From positions 22,953,501 through 23,017,500 of the forward strand of contig CM043700.1 in the NCBI GenBank assembly GCA_023935145.1: a stretch of 64,000 nt of DNA, in the 5' to 3' direction. The notes beneath the pieces are model-generated. The model saw nothing but the letters and a program-made list of their open reading frames with translations. It did not search any database and was not told the origin of the DNA. The stretch comes from Bretschneidera sinensis. Its lineage: Eukaryota > Streptophyta > Magnoliopsida > Brassicales > Akaniaceae. This document shows, piece after piece, positions 33,910 through 48,300 of this stretch. How positions within the stretch are numbered: the first letter of the stretch is position 1; every line of letters begins with the position of its first letter. The translations under genes were made by a program, and so were the position numbers.

Positions 33910-34617
33910 TGTTGATGTCGTTTCCTGTCAGTGCTGACGTGGCTTGGGAGCTGGTGTAGGTTGGACCTTACGTGCTGATGTGGCCTAGGTGAAAACTCGG
34001 CCTGGGTCCTGCACAAGTGACAAGAACAAACTGAAGGCCCTCGGAAGGAAGGGAGGGGGAGACCTCTGAAGGCGCTCCGATGCTTAAGTTAGCAAATATT
34101 CTGGGGAGGAGTCGTGGGTTCGAGAGAGGAACCGAGGACTCTTTAGAGAATTAAGTGAAATGTGTGTGTTAATCTCAATCTGAATCATGTCTGTTGTGTC
34201 CATACATTGGCCTATTTATAGTCGTCTGCCAGTGGGTAGGGTATGATTGTAAGCCCAGGAGAGGAGGCGTCGTAGGGCGGCCGTACAGTGGCTGGCGGCC
34301 ATAGGGTGGCTGGCGGTCATAGGGCGGCTTACGGCTATAGGGTGGTTGCAGGGCTAGGGGTTGTGGAGTGGCTAGCCTCTGTAGGGCGACTGGTGGTGAT
34401 AGGGGAGATCTAGGTGTGGGCTTGCTGGGTCATTCCTCGCGGGTTTGGGGATTTTTGCTGGGCCGAAGAAGTTCATCAGGTCAGCTGGGCCGGATTACCC
34501 TTCCGGGGCCCGTACTTATTTAGGCCGTAGGTTTTAGCCGAGTCTGGGGCTCATTTGGGCCGGAACATGCCTGCTGGGCTTGGTGTCTGTTTGGGCCAGT
34601 GTTTTTAGGCCGTATCA
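33910..34617 (-). repeat. Gypsy 5' LTR (708 bp)
   Basis: It pairs with 12812-13518 end to end, differing at about 39 sites by hand count, most of them transitions. A minus-strand TATAAATA box lies at 34213-34220. Confidence 0.95.
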
Positions 34618-34889
34618 GTGCACCTTAAGGATTGCATTAGCTTAATCACATGATAAGATGCTACTTTTAGTGAACCAGTATATATCAACCCTGACTGGAA
34701 TTGTTGCATATAAATCAACGATGGCTTTAACGACGGGAGCTGTTGTTGATGTATGGTTGAAGGATCATACGTAAAAAATATCTTCATAAAAAATTGTTGT
34801 CATTGATACTTTTTCATTATTAACGACATGTATTATCTAGCAAATGGCACTTACAGAAAATATTAAAATATTAATTTTTTTTTTGCATA

Positions 34890-35080
34890 ACTATCTTTAA
34901 AACATCAGCAACGTAAACCCGTTGATGCTCATATCAGCGACGTGATTAAATCTTGTCGATCGGTTATAATTGTCTGCAATGCGTACGGGAGCCAATCATT
35001 GATGGGTATCACGATGGGTTTGGAGTTTTTAGCGACGACTATTGCCGTCGCTGAAACTTTATTTTTTTAATAGTGGATAA
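34890..35080. mobile_element. Possible CACTA/other DNA-transposon terminal fragment
   Basis: Repeated AGCGACG-type motifs occur in both orientations, including AGCGACGACTATTGCCGTCG, a near-palindrome. Such subterminal motifs are seen in plant CACTA-type elements. No terminal repeat or target duplication was found, so this is tentative. Confidence 0.25.
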
Positions 35081-35981
35081 ACGTTTATCTCATTTAAAAT
35101 TTTAAATTAACAGCTAAAATATTGCAAAAAATGGATATTATTTTTTCTATCACATCAGCAAAATAGATTTTTTTTTTGAACAAAACACCTTTTTATCTCT
35201 CATTCCTACATGTCATTGTTTACTAACTAAAATCAACGTCCACTCGTGGCCCTTGGTATGTAACGGATTCCAATCGTATCTCGTCGTCAAGATTGCACAA
35301 TTGACTTCCTTTTTTACAATTATTCAAAAGGGTCATCTAATCTTCACTGGTAAGCAAAGTAATTTAATTTGCAGATTTGTAAGCTCTAGTTCTATATTAA
35401 TCTCTCAAACATTATATAAAACACAAATTTAGGTTTTTTTTTTCAAAATTTGGAGCAAGCTTTTTTCTTTTTTCAAAGTTAAGTTCCCCGTTCTAATCTC
35501 CAAAAAAGCACCGATTAACTTGCAAGCATATATTTAACGTACTTTTTCATTAGGATGCCAACCTAATTGGAAATCAATCTTTTGTTTTCCATTCCAATCC
35601 ATAGATGAAATGTTGCCTTCATCTTTTTCATTATATATATATATATAAAAGTGAGACAAAAGAATCCATAAGGGCAGAAAAAAGAAAAGTTAGGGAACAT
35701 TTTTCTATTGTTTGTTAATAAAAAGAGAGAAAAGATTGATATTTTATTTTCATGTATAAATTACAATTTTTCAGATGGAAGATGAAAGCTAAAATATGTA
35801 TTTTTTATTTCCTTTCAATTTTTATTTGTCTACTAAATACATGATGAAAAAATAAGCACATGATTTTTTATCTCCCTTTCTTTCTTCCTTTCTCTTCTTT
35901 CCTATCATCTTTTTCTCTGGACATATTAAAGCCTATTTGAATTATTATATCAAAATAATTCTAAAAAATATGTGGGCATGT

Positions 35982-36180
35982 GGTGTTGGTTGGGTTGAGC
36001 TTAAAGTAACTTTAAATTGAAATTTATTTTTTAAAATTTATCAAATTGAATCGAATTTTGTTAAATTTCATTAAATAACAATTAAACATAAATTAATGAG
36101 TGGTTTGATTTAATTTTGGATAAATTTTAAAAATATAAACTTTAACTTAAAATTGATTTTAAACTGAACCCAAACATCAC
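35982..36180. mobile_element. Small MITE-like inverted-repeat element, copy 2
   Basis: The ends read GTGTTGGTTGGGTTGAGCTT and, in reverse complement, GTGATGTTTGGGTTCAGTTT. The interior aligns with 10395-10586 and the two copies are nearly equal in length. Confidence 0.5.
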
Positions 36181-39100
36181 TTTTAACTTATTTAAGTTTT
36201 TGGTTTCACAACATGATAAGGAAACAAAGGCTGTTCTATATCATATTGTCAATTTGTCATGTATGAGAACCTAAAATTAAAGCTTGAAAGGTACTTTTGA
36301 ACTTTATAATGTAAAGAGAAACAATAGCCCCATGCCCAATGAAGGAAACCAACCAAACAGCGACAAAGTTTCCCTTTCAAGGCCCATAGTACCTCCCCCA
36401 CCACTTGAGGTCTCTCAAGTGGGAAGATAATCAGAGAAATGACTTACACATGCACACACTGAGCTAAAAGGAACGGAATTCAATTCAAGGGAAAATCTAA
36501 TTCACGGGAAATCCAATTCATGGGAAAATCAAATCATAAGAAACTTGATTACGTGGGCATTTTACGAGAGGTGGTTTTAAGAAAGAGATTCTCTTAACAA
36601 ATTCTTAATGACTTGTTTGTTGTGGTCAAATTGAATTAAAAAAAAACCTCATTAATTGTTGGGAAATTGTGTGGATATCATGCAAGTGACATCTTTTCAA
36701 AGGGAAAAAAAAGTGTACACACATTCTCAAAACTAACAAACCGAAGGGTAGACCTCCAACTCTTAACTGCAATTGCTTGAATGTAAAGAAACTCAACTAG
36801 ACAGATCCTTTTTACCTTGTCACAATAGATTTGCTGCTTGGTTCTGTTATGCCCACTAAACTCTAAATTTCCTCAAAAGGTCATCTCTACCATTCACCAA
36901 AATTAACACCCACATTTCTTTTGTCACACACAAACAAGTGTGTATTACATACTTACAACACTAAAGTGTAAGTTAGCATTATATATTTAATATTTTTTAT
37001 CAAAATTATATCTCAAACAGTTTATTCAAGTAAGGATATTTTAGATATTTTTCAGTTTTCTGTTTCCTTCGAGTCAAAGAAAATAAAACGGGAGAAACGA
37101 TGCTCACACAATTCAACGGTGCGTGTAGTCGTCTATGATGGAGATCGGTTGAACTTATGATTTTCGACATGATTGAGATGGTGGTTTTAAGTAACAATAT
37201 GTCAATCAAATTGGTGGCCGAAAAGGGATTTGTTCACGTGAGAGACAGTTTTCGACAATGAATGGCAATAGTTTTTGGTCAAAAAATAAATCGAAGGTTT
37301 TTGAATCTTTTTATGCTGGCGATCTATGTTTCGAGACATTAGTATGACTCAAAAGCTTAAACTCAAGAGTTTTGGACTCAAACCATACTATATAAACGAC
37401 TCTGATTTCTCATATCTTTTGAACATGGAATAACTTACATGTGGATATCTAACATACGTAAACAAAAACATTAGAATAAAGACCAATCAAGACTAGAATC
37501 AAAATGAGTCAAAACTAATAAGATCAATTAGATGCATGTTTGGTACACCAAACTAGAAGGAAGATAAAAGTAGAGTTAGAATTTCTACTCCGGTAAGATT
37601 GGAGTTATGTTGAGATATATTCATCCAGTTTTATATTTGAAAAAAATAATATCATATATCCTTGATTTTTATAAAAAAAAAAATTTATTTCATATTATTA
37701 ACCAATCATATCTGCTTTTTAATTTGATGACCAAACAAGAACTAATCAATTTTTTTTCATCAAGGAAAACAAAACCCTAATCATATTTAAGGTTTTCCTA
37801 TATATATATGTCATTTTCTTTTAAGAGTAAGCACATGAGGAGATTCATTACCATTTTCTCACAGTTGTGCGTTCAGATTACATTTTTTATCTGCTGAACA
37901 ACAAATTAGCACAAATTAAAGTATTAAACACCAAGAAAAAGGCGCTGGTACTTGTCTAGGACACAAAATGTGGGAACTGAGAAGAACAGCAATCATGACA
38001 AATGCAGAAAGGCAAGCACAACTTTTCAATGAGAACAGCGAGGCAGTTCGCTTGGCGATTATCAAATTTTAGATTCACAAACAAAGCATTCTCCAACAAT
38101 TTGAAACACCAAAGGAAAAACAGAAACAGAATACCTGTTTTAACAACATAAAAGTGGAAACAGCACTTTCTCATCTTAATGCCCTACTGAAAGAAACAGC
38201 TCTCAAATGATCCTGCCGACTCATAGTTCCACCAAATAAAAACTTTCTTCAAGGACTTACATACCCACACAAGGCCACTTGCTCATAGGCATGTCTCCAC
38301 TTAAAGCCCGTTGGGTCTAGTTTCTACTAACAGTTTCTGCTTCCAAGTAACAGAAATTAGGCCAAATATCTGTTTATTTTATCTGCTTTCTAGTAGTCAG
38401 AAGAAAAAAAAACTTCAAAAAATAGTTGATTTTGACCAAAAGAAAAAGTTGGGTTTTATTACTTCTAACCCAAAAGCTGAAAAATTAACTTAGATTATTA
38501 TCATCAAATATCTTTATATTTTATTATATATTAAACATTTAATTTTTTATTTATATTTTAAACATATGTCCAATAAATACTTTTGATGATAACTTTAGCA
38601 AAATTAATATCGATGCACACAAAAATATTGATCAAAGTTGATACCAATCCACACAAAAATCTTAATAAAAAATCTTACTCTGTTTAATGATCAAAATTTT
38701 CGTTTGTTGATATCGAATCATAACAAAAAATTCAAACCCTGAGGTAAGACCCATCCTCTGTCAATACTTTATCATTCCTTAAACACGTGTTTGTAATAAA
38801 TAGATTAGAAGTATCATAGTAACATCTAAGAGAACTGACTCACGGACCAGGCAAATCTGATGATTATTAAAATACAAAGTAAACAAGTTTTCAAAATATG
38901 ATGATCAATAAAACAGCTAAGCTTCTTCCAATAATGAAATACAACTAAGTCCAGACCAAGTCCTATTATAATAGTATAAAGAGTTCTTTAGGGCTCCCAT
39001 GGGTTAGCACGACCCATCAACATTGAACCCCTAATATTATAAGGAGAAGCTGTTTTCCAATAATTCGACAACGACCAAAGCTTCTCCATCTATGTGTCTC

Positions 39101-39510
39101 AACCATGTCTCCCTCAACAAAGAATGACAAAATACAATAGTATATTGTATGTATATACATTAATATATGACAAATTTGTAGTAAACATGAAGATCTAATA
39201 GTTTGATAGATGACCCCAAAAAAATTGTGAAGCAGAAATGTCCAAGAAACAACTGCGCATGAAAAAGAAAATAGATATACGGTTTAATTTCTATATTTTA
39301 TTGCCTCTTCTGTAGGTGGTGTTGCTGGATGTAGACTTGAAAACAACAATCCAAGGAAATTACCACACAGATTAAACTTAGAAATCTCAGTGTCTTGAAT
39401 TTCTTTGAAATAATAAAGAGACTGATTATTATGAAAAATCCATATGCTGGAATATAGGAGAAATTAATGCATCTAGATGCCTTGAAAAAGAAAATAATGT
39501 AACTGCGTTT

Positions 39511-42306
39511 TCAGAGATCTTCATCTGAAGAATCATGTAAGTTTTTCCCACAACGGTCACATATGATAGAAGCAGTTGGGGGGACTTTCTCCGGATTAGC
39601 CTTCCGCATCTTTGGTAGATCAAGTTCCAGAGCATCATGCAGCGCCTTCGATCCTTCTTGGAGCTCATCCAGACTGAAAATAACATTCATCGCATACAAT
39701 TACAACAGCATTTTAGCCACAGGTCAGGAAAAACTAAGATCATAGTCTACAGTAACCACTTATGTCTTTGCCATCATACATGGTAAAGCAACACAACATT
39801 TTTTTATATTTTATTTTTATTATTAAATCCCACACACATGCCTTGATGTCCACTTAGTGGGCAGGGAAGTGTCCTCACCAACGCTCCAAAGCGGGAAGGA
39901 TGGTAACAAAACACATCATTAAAGTAAAAAATAATAAAGATCTGGGAAAATCTTAGGGTTTTGCAGAGCAAAATATTGACAGGAGTCAAGTGGCGGAAAG
40001 CAGTTCATGCTGGGGATTGGGGGGTGGGGGAACAAACCATGCCCGATTTTTTTTCTTTATCAATTGCGATGATTGGGTTGGGGGTGGGGAGGAGAACTGT
40101 AAGCTCCACTGCCAAGTTGGGACTAGCATTTAGAAAAGCTATGTGTACAAAATTAAATGATAAAATCCAAGTGTAGATTCCATATTTATGGGAATTCAAT
40201 AGTCATTTACTCAATATCAATTCAATTTATTTCTTTACTTATAAAAAAAATATTAATTCAATTTATTTTTTTCCCAGGGATTCGTTGGTCTAGGTTGTCC
40301 TGAAGAGGCTGAATAAAACCTTGTAATGAGTTGAATTCAATGACATAAAACCATTCAGCTTTCATCAAGCATTTTCCCTTACCTTATGGAGAGTGGAGGA
40401 GTTAACCGGACTATGGTATCATGCGTAGGCTTTGCAAGAATTCCTCTCTCTTTCAACTTTAGACAGACATCATATGCAGAAACAGGGAACAAATTCTTGC
40501 TGTTGAACTCCACTGCATTGAACAAACCTCTTCCTCGCACTTCTTTAATGTACTCCGGGAATTTCTGCTGAATCTTAAGTAGCTGATTCCTCAGCTCCTG
40601 CCCCAAATGTGCAGATCTGTAGTACAGGAGGTAAGCAAGTAATGTATTAATAGATAAAAAATATAAAATAAAAGAGCAGGCAAATATAAGAACAAAAGAA
40701 ATTACAATAGAAATCACAATGGATTTTTCTTATACTAGCCCCTAGTAATCAAACAGTAAATTGTTTTTAGGTAGCTGACTATAACTCAGTTTGATGACTG
40801 ACGACCCTTCTACTGGAATATTAGCTTGAATTTTCAAAAATGGTTAAAAGAAGGTTAAGTAGGCTACTGTGCAAAGTATGACCAGGTGTTACGTTCCAGA
40901 GGAAAAATATACTAATGATATGCATTTTAATGTAAGACTTCATGCTAATGGTACAAGGAAAGTCTTTTAAATAAAATTTATATCTTGATATGCAGAAAAA
41001 GAAGGAGCAACTAAAGAAAGGCAATTCACTGGCAAAACATATGAAGGCAATTCAGATCTTTCTTTGGCTAACCAGAATACCAAGATTTAATTACTCTGAA
41101 AAAGTATAACTTTCTCCATGATTTAATGCTCCCTTTATTAAACATAAGAATCACTTTCCAACTGCTGCATAATGGATTAAATACCTCTCAACAAGTTTCT
41201 CGTCTTGGATCACGTCTAGGGCGGCAATGGCAACTGCACTGGCCAAAGGGTTTCCACCAAAGGTACTGAGAATAATAAACAAATTACAGTATGGTGAGCT
41301 CTTGTAAGATAAACCCAAGGAGTAATACAACAGAAGAGGCAAAAAGATAAGCAAAGAACTAAAGATATATTAGAAAAAAACAAATGTTTCAAATAGAAAC
41401 CTAAGAACAACTTAAAAACCAATTTCTTACTGTCCTAGAGAGTCATAAATAGCTAACGCAAATGAAGTGATGTTTTCCTCTTTTTCTAAAAAGAATGAAA
41501 ACCGCAAATGATAAAAGAAAATGGTAGCCAAACTAACGCACTATTGTTATCTTCCCCTACTTTACTGCATTAAATGGTACGAGAGCCCAAAATTCGATCC
41601 CCAGTGAGATTGAAAAAAAAAACACCATAAAAAACCAGCTTACAAGAGCCACCTTCTTCTTGCTTTCCGCCGCCTCCTCTGCCCTCAAAACAGCCGCGAC
41701 CCGTTTTGGTCTTTCGCGGCCAGATCTGACATCTACAGCCACCACCCGGCCCATCCACCACCACCATCGTGACCGGCGGGAAGTTCCGGTCAAACCCTCA
41801 CTTATCTGGCCTTGATCTGACCCGGAGAACCACCGTATACCCGTCGCCGCCGCCATACACCGCTTCCTCCACCAGGAGACTTCCACGACCACATCCAAGC
41901 ACAATACCAGGACCGGAATCCTTCCCTCTAGTCCGATCCGGTATCCTCGCGCCCTGACCCCACCAGAAAACGGTCAGAAATCGACAAAAACCACCACAAC
42001 ACTTCAGCCCAGATCTGCAACTTTCCGGCCACCCAACATTGGGTCGAGCAGCACCATCGTGACCGGCGGGAAGTTCCGGTCACACCCTCACCCATCCGGC
42101 TCTGATCTGATAGGAGTCTTACCTGGGCAGATCCGATCCGAACACCCAACCTGGTTCAGCGGAAGAGTGATTTCAGAGCCGAGCTGTGAAGCAGAGCGAG
42201 CTGAGCCGTGACCCAAACCAGCTGAGCCGAGCCCCGAATCAGCTGAGCTGAGCCAGTTCTATTAAAAAATATCAGGTTTTCTTTTTAGTTTAATGTAATT
42301 ATTATA

Positions 42307-42352
<46 letters not shown>

Positions 42353-45300
42353 AAAAGAGGGGAAAAAAATATGTTTGAGTTATTTTAGTTTGCTATCATG
42401 TCTTACCGTACTAGAACTCGTATTTGAAACTTACAAGCTCAGTTATCAAGTGCTTACTCTCGCTTGGATGAAATGAACTCCAAAACGATCCAGTATATTT
42501 GGTGTTATCTTCCCCAGAGTATGTATGAGGAATATGAAGAATTTAAATATTGGATTTATCGTGATGAGAGACAACTTAAAGAATTGTTGGACCAATACGA
42601 GTATGCATATGAGCATAGTTCTCGAGATGTCCATGCTTTGAATGGTAACGGCCGATTATGTTTATGATGACGATGAAGTTGCTTATAAAGATTATTAGTA
42701 TGCTCCTCAAGATGCTTACTATGGTTGTGTTGGGTATGAGTGTGTTTACGAAAGTTATGAAGGGTATAGTATCTACGATGAACTTGTGATAGACCAAAAG
42801 TCCAACCCCATATCTTCATCGCCCGCTTGAGAGACAATAATCCAATTGCTAAAAGAATGTAAAGAATTGTGCAAACCCTTGGATATTGTGGTAGTGAAAG
42901 CTGATCCCGAGCTTGATAACTCAAAACCCAATGATGATAGGGAGGATTCCAAAGAGTAACAAGAGAAGATTTTGGAATATGAGCCAGTTCCAAGCCAAGA
43001 TGAAGTCAACGAGAATGAAGATATTCAAGTGGAGGTTGCACTTATTGAGCCAGTTCCTTGTGCAGTTTACTTTGTTGACCAGTCCAGCAAGATTTTATTG
43101 AGCATATTGAGAATGTTGAAAAGACCCAAGACAAACATAAAGACCAGCTTGATTGTACGATTGAGGTTCGAGTTGATACACATGCCTTGGATATTGATTT
43201 TACCCTACCTACCTGGTTTCAAGCACTTCAGCAACAAGCATTTCTAGCGCAATTATTTCACCTCCTAGTGACTTCGGCTTCCTTGAATTTCATGACTTTG
43301 CCTTATTTTTCCACAATTTTAGTTGTTGATCTTTAAACATTTTGCAACTCGAGGTCAAGTTCTTTCGAAGTGGTGGAGAATGATGGAGTACAAGAGAAAT
43401 AGTAGAGTTAGGAATTTAATTTAAGTATTGGGGGATATTTTTATAGGGATAATTATGTAATTGGAAATATTAAGAATTATTATCTTAGTTAGCTTTCTTA
43501 TTGGAATAGGATTAGGATTTGGCTTATCTTCTCCCATTGTTATTTGATCTATTGTTCTTATCTTTTTAGGATTTATTTTTATCTTTAGATTAGGATTTTC
43601 CTATATATATGGGAGATTCATGTGTTAATGAAATCATATTAAAAATATTACTTTTCATACTCTGTAATTGAGTGTTCAGTTTGTCCATGTGATTTAGACT
43701 GTTATCTTATGTGATTTGGGATTGATACATGTGATTTGAATCGTTCTATCTTTTATTTTTAATTTATTGTTATTTTCCCTGTATTGTACTGCATCAAAAA
43801 CAGTCAGATATAAGATAATGTCATACACCACAAAAAGACTGGATATGCCACATGCCTAACTGCCAGAGGAGACCAAAATAAACTAACAAGAGAAACATGT
43901 TGTCCATAGGCATTAAGTTCCCAGAATAAATATAGAGTCGCAGTTCGTCTTGCTTGCTAAGCTCTTAAAACCCAAAGCAGACACATTCAAAAGCTCTTTA
44001 ATTAATCAATACTCCCATTTGGCAATAAAAAGCCTGTCACCTCTAATGATGATGTTACAACACCCCAATTTAAGTTCTCTCTAAATATCATCCTTAAGAG
44101 CTCCTATTTGCAATTCAATGGCATTGCCTTCACATAAAAGCTTGTAGAAAGCTAAACTTATATATTTGTTCCAAGTTAAATTTAAGATAGTGTTTTATTT
44201 ATGTTAAAATAAGAGAAATTAAAGAAGAATTCTTTGTATTATTGATCGATGAAAGGAATATAATTGACCAAATATATATGGACTTATGAATACTAAGTCT
44301 AATAGGATTAGGACATAACAATTTAGATAAAATACATATGATCCAAGTCTACTAGGACACTTGTTAAGAATCCTAATAGGATTCTCAATACTCCCCCCCC
44401 TAAAGTTGGAGCATAAATATGATATGCACCCAATTTGTTACAAATAAATCGAACTCGAGAACAATCCAGTGGTTTAGTAAATAAATTTGCTATCGGATTA
44501 GTCGACTTCACTTGACTGATACTAATCACATTTTGTAGAAGCTTTTCTCGAACAACATGACAATCAACTTCAATATGTTTAGTTCTCTCATAAAACACTG
44601 GATTGTTTGCAATATGTATAGTCGCTTGATTGTCACATACCAAGCTAATAGGACTTGATTGGTTAATTCCAAGGTCTGCTAATAATTGTTTTAGCCAAAC
44701 CATCTCACACATAGTATGTGTCATTGCTCTATATTCGGACTCAACACTCGATTTAGACACCACAGTTTGCTTCTTACTTTTCCATAATACTAAATTACCT
44801 CCAACAAATACACAATATCTAGTAGTGGACCTTCTATTAGATAGAGAGACGATCCAATCTGCATCAGTATAACCTTCAATTTGAGTATGCCCATGATTCT
44901 GATAAATTAAACCACGACCAAAAGCACTTTTAAGATATCTTAAAATTCGAACAACAACATCCCAATGATTAGTTCGTGGAGCATCAAGAAATTGACTAAT
45001 AACAATTGTTGCAAATGAAATATCAGGCCTAGTAATAGTCAAATAATTCAATTTTCCAACCAAACGCCTATATTGCCATGGATACTGCATCAAAAACAGT
45101 CAGATATACGATTATGTCATACACCACAAAAGACTGGATATGCCACCTGCCTAACTGCCAGAGGAGACCAAAATAAACTAACAAGAGAAACGTGTTGTCC
45201 ATAGGCATTGAGTTCCCAGAATAAATCTAGAGTCGTAGTTCGTCTTGCTTGCTAAGCTCTTTAAAACCCAAAGCAGACACATTCAAAAGCTCTTCAACTA

Positions 45301-48300
45301 ATCAATACTCCCTTTTGGCAATAAAAAGCCTTTCACCTCTAATGATGATGTTACAACACCCCAATTTAAGTTCTCTCTGAATATCATCCTTAAGAGCTCC
45401 TATTTGTAATTCAATGGCATTGCCTTCACATAAAAGCTTGTAGAAAGCTAAACTTATATATTTGTTACAAGTTAAATTTAAGATAGTGTTTCGTTTATGT
45501 TAAAATAAGAGAAATTGGAGAAGAATTCTCTATATTATTGATCGATTGAAAAGAATTGACCCAATATATACGGAGTTATGAATACTAAGTCTAATAGGAC
45601 TAGGGCATAAAAATTTAGATAAAATACATATGAATCAAGTCTACTATGACACTTGTTAAAAATCCTAATAGGATTCTCAATACTCCTCCTAAAGTTGGAG
45701 CATAAATATGATATGCACTCAACTTGTTACAAATAAATCTAACTCGAGAACAATCCAGTGGTTTAGTAAATAAATTTGCTAACTGATTAGTCGATTTCAC
45801 TTGTCTAACACTAATCATATTTTGTAGAAGCTTTTCTCGAACAACATGACAATCAACTTCAATTTGTTTAGTTCTCTCATGAAACGTTGGATTATTTGCA
45901 ATATGTATAAACACTTGATTGTCACATACCAAGCTCATAGGACTTGACTGGTTAATTCCAAGGTCTACTAACAACTGTTTTAACCAAACCATCTCACATA
46001 TAGTATGTGTCATTGCTCTATATTCGTACTCAGCACTAGATCTTGACACCACAGTTTGCTTCTTACTTTTCCATGATACTAAATTACCTTCAACAAATAC
46101 ACAATATCCAGTAGTGGATCTTCTATTAGATGGAGAGACGGTCCAATCTGCATTAGTATAACATTCAATTTGAGTATGCCTATGATTTTGATAAATTAAA
46201 CCATGACCAGGAGCACTTTTAAGATATCTTAAAATTCGAACAACAACATCCCAATGACTAGTTCGTGGAGCATCAAGAAATTGACTAACCACAATTGTTG
46301 CAAATGAAATATCAAGCCTAGTAACAGTCAAATAATTCAATTTTCCAACCAAACACCTATATTGTCCTGGATCAGATAATAAGTCATCTTGATCAACTGA
46401 AGTTTTATGCTAGGATCTATAGGACTATCTATAGGCTTATATCCTAACATTCCAGTATTAGTCAACAAATCAAGAATATATTTACGTTGAGATAAAGAAA
46501 CACCATGACGAGATCTAACAACCTCGATGCCCAAAAGCATCTCAATTGTCATAAATCTTTTGTTGAAATATAATACTCAAGAACTGTTTCAGTGCTAGAA
46601 TTCATTTTTCGTCATCTCCTGTGATCACAATATCATCCACATATATAATCAACAATATTCTACCTCCCTCACTGTATTTATAAAATACAGAATGATTTAC
46701 ACCACATTTACTAAGGCCAAAATTAATTACTACTTCACTGAACCGACCAAACCACGCTTGAGGAGATTATTTCAAGCCATATAGAAATTTCTTTAATCGA
46801 CATACTAATCCAGATTCCCCCTGAGCAACAAATCTGGGTGGTTGCTCCATGTATATTACTTCTTGTAAATCACTAGTTAGAAACACATTTTTTTACATCC
46901 AATTGATGTAGGGGCCAATTAAAAGTAACTACTAGAGAGATAAACACACGAATAAACATAATCTTCGCCACTGGAGAGAATGTCTCAGAATAGTTAATAC
47001 CATATACCTGTATATATCCTTTTGCTACGAGACGAGCTTTTAATCTATCAATAGTACCATCAGGATGAACCTTTACAGTGTAAACCCAGCGACAACCAAC
47101 AACAGATTTCCTAGATGGAAGAGGAAAGTCCCATGTATCATTAGCACTCAAGGCATGTATCTTTTCATCCATAACTGTTTTCCACCCAGAATGAGACAAA
47201 GCCTCTGTAATAGACTTAGGAATAGAGACAGAAGAGATCGAAACAACAAACGAAGCATATGAAGGAGATAAATGATCATAAGACACAAAATTAGCAATTG
47301 GATAAGCAGTACATAATCGTTCACCTTTACAAAGAGTAATAGGACAACCATCCTCAGATGATGAAGGACGATCGGGATCTGTTAACAAGGGAGCAATTGA
47401 TGGAACAGAAAAAGTGGAAGGTTGCTGACGGCAGGAGTAAACTTGCAATGGAAGAGCAGACGACGAAGAGACTAATGGAGGAGTATATGACTGTGTAAGA
47501 GGCATGGAACAGATAATTGACAAAGAAATGAATCAGCCAAATCTGAGATAGAATGAGACTAAGAGTAATATGGAGTAGACTCAAAAGAATGTAACATTAG
47601 AACAAACAAAGTGCCCTTGTGGTGAAGGACTATAACACCGATAACATTTCTGTGTAGAAGAATAGCCTAAGAAAATACACTTTATAGAACGGGGATCGAG
47701 TTTGTCAAATTCTAGACGGAGTTTATGAACAAAACAAACAAATCCAAAGACACGAAGAGGTAAGTGAAATGTAGCATCTCTAAGAAATAGCACGAAGTGG
47801 GAGGTTTGGCCATCAAGAATAGAGGATGGCATACGGTTGATTAAGTAATAGGCAGTCATAATGACTTCACTCCAAATCAATTTGGGGACATGCATATGAA
47901 ATAAAAGGGTACGAGCAGAATCCATAAGATGACAATTTTTTCGTTCCGCAACCTCACTTTGTTGGAATGTATGAGAGTAAGATGACTGATGAATAATGCC
48001 AGACTTAGTCACAAAAAGTTGTAAAAGATTCAGAAAAATACTCACGAGCACTGTCATTACGGAGAATTTTAACAGATAAGTCAAACTAGGTTTTTATCTC
48101 AGCACAAAAGGCACAAAAAATAGAAAACTCAGACCAGTCTTTCATTAAATAAAGTCAGGTAAGCCTGGAATAATCATCCACAAAGGTAATGAAATACCGA
48201 AATCCAAGTTTGGAAGTCACACGACTTGGACCCCAAATATCATAATGTACTAACATAAAAGAACTAGACACACGATTATTAATTCGGGAATAAAATGACA

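Larger units (their letters stand above)
12812..34617 (-). mobile_element. Ty3/gypsy LTR retrotransposon, Tat-type, degenerate, with a nested copia element
   Basis: The LTRs begin TG and end CA and are flanked by the 5-bp target duplication GTGCA (12807-12811 and 34618-34622). The minus-strand order is 5' LTR, primer-binding site, gag, protease, reverse transcriptase, RNase H, a second RNase H, integrase, accessory region, polypurine tract, 3' LTR. The second RNase H after the first is the known mark of the Tat lineage, as are an accessory region with an antisense ORF and tandem repeats before the 3' LTR. Many nonsense codons and at least three frameshifts are visible, so it is not autonomous. 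A 10.3-kb copia element (18853-29172) splits its integrase. Excluding that, the element is about 11.5 kb. By hand count the LTRs differ at roughly 39 sites (about 5.5%). Confidence 0.93.
34623..39510. other. Intergenic DNA between the gypsy element and OAT, no gene seen
   Basis: AT-rich sequence without a supported frame. It contains a GC-containing hairpin-rich patch at about 34890-35080 and a MITE-like repeat at 35982-36180. The last several hundred bases before 39511 probably include the OAT 3' UTR (minus strand). Confidence 0.6.

Noticed and set aside
41557..41957. GC-rich frames in OAT intron 7 resembling a small protein
   Set aside because: They lie in the non-coding GC-rich leader of element B, have no conserved content and read on both strands.
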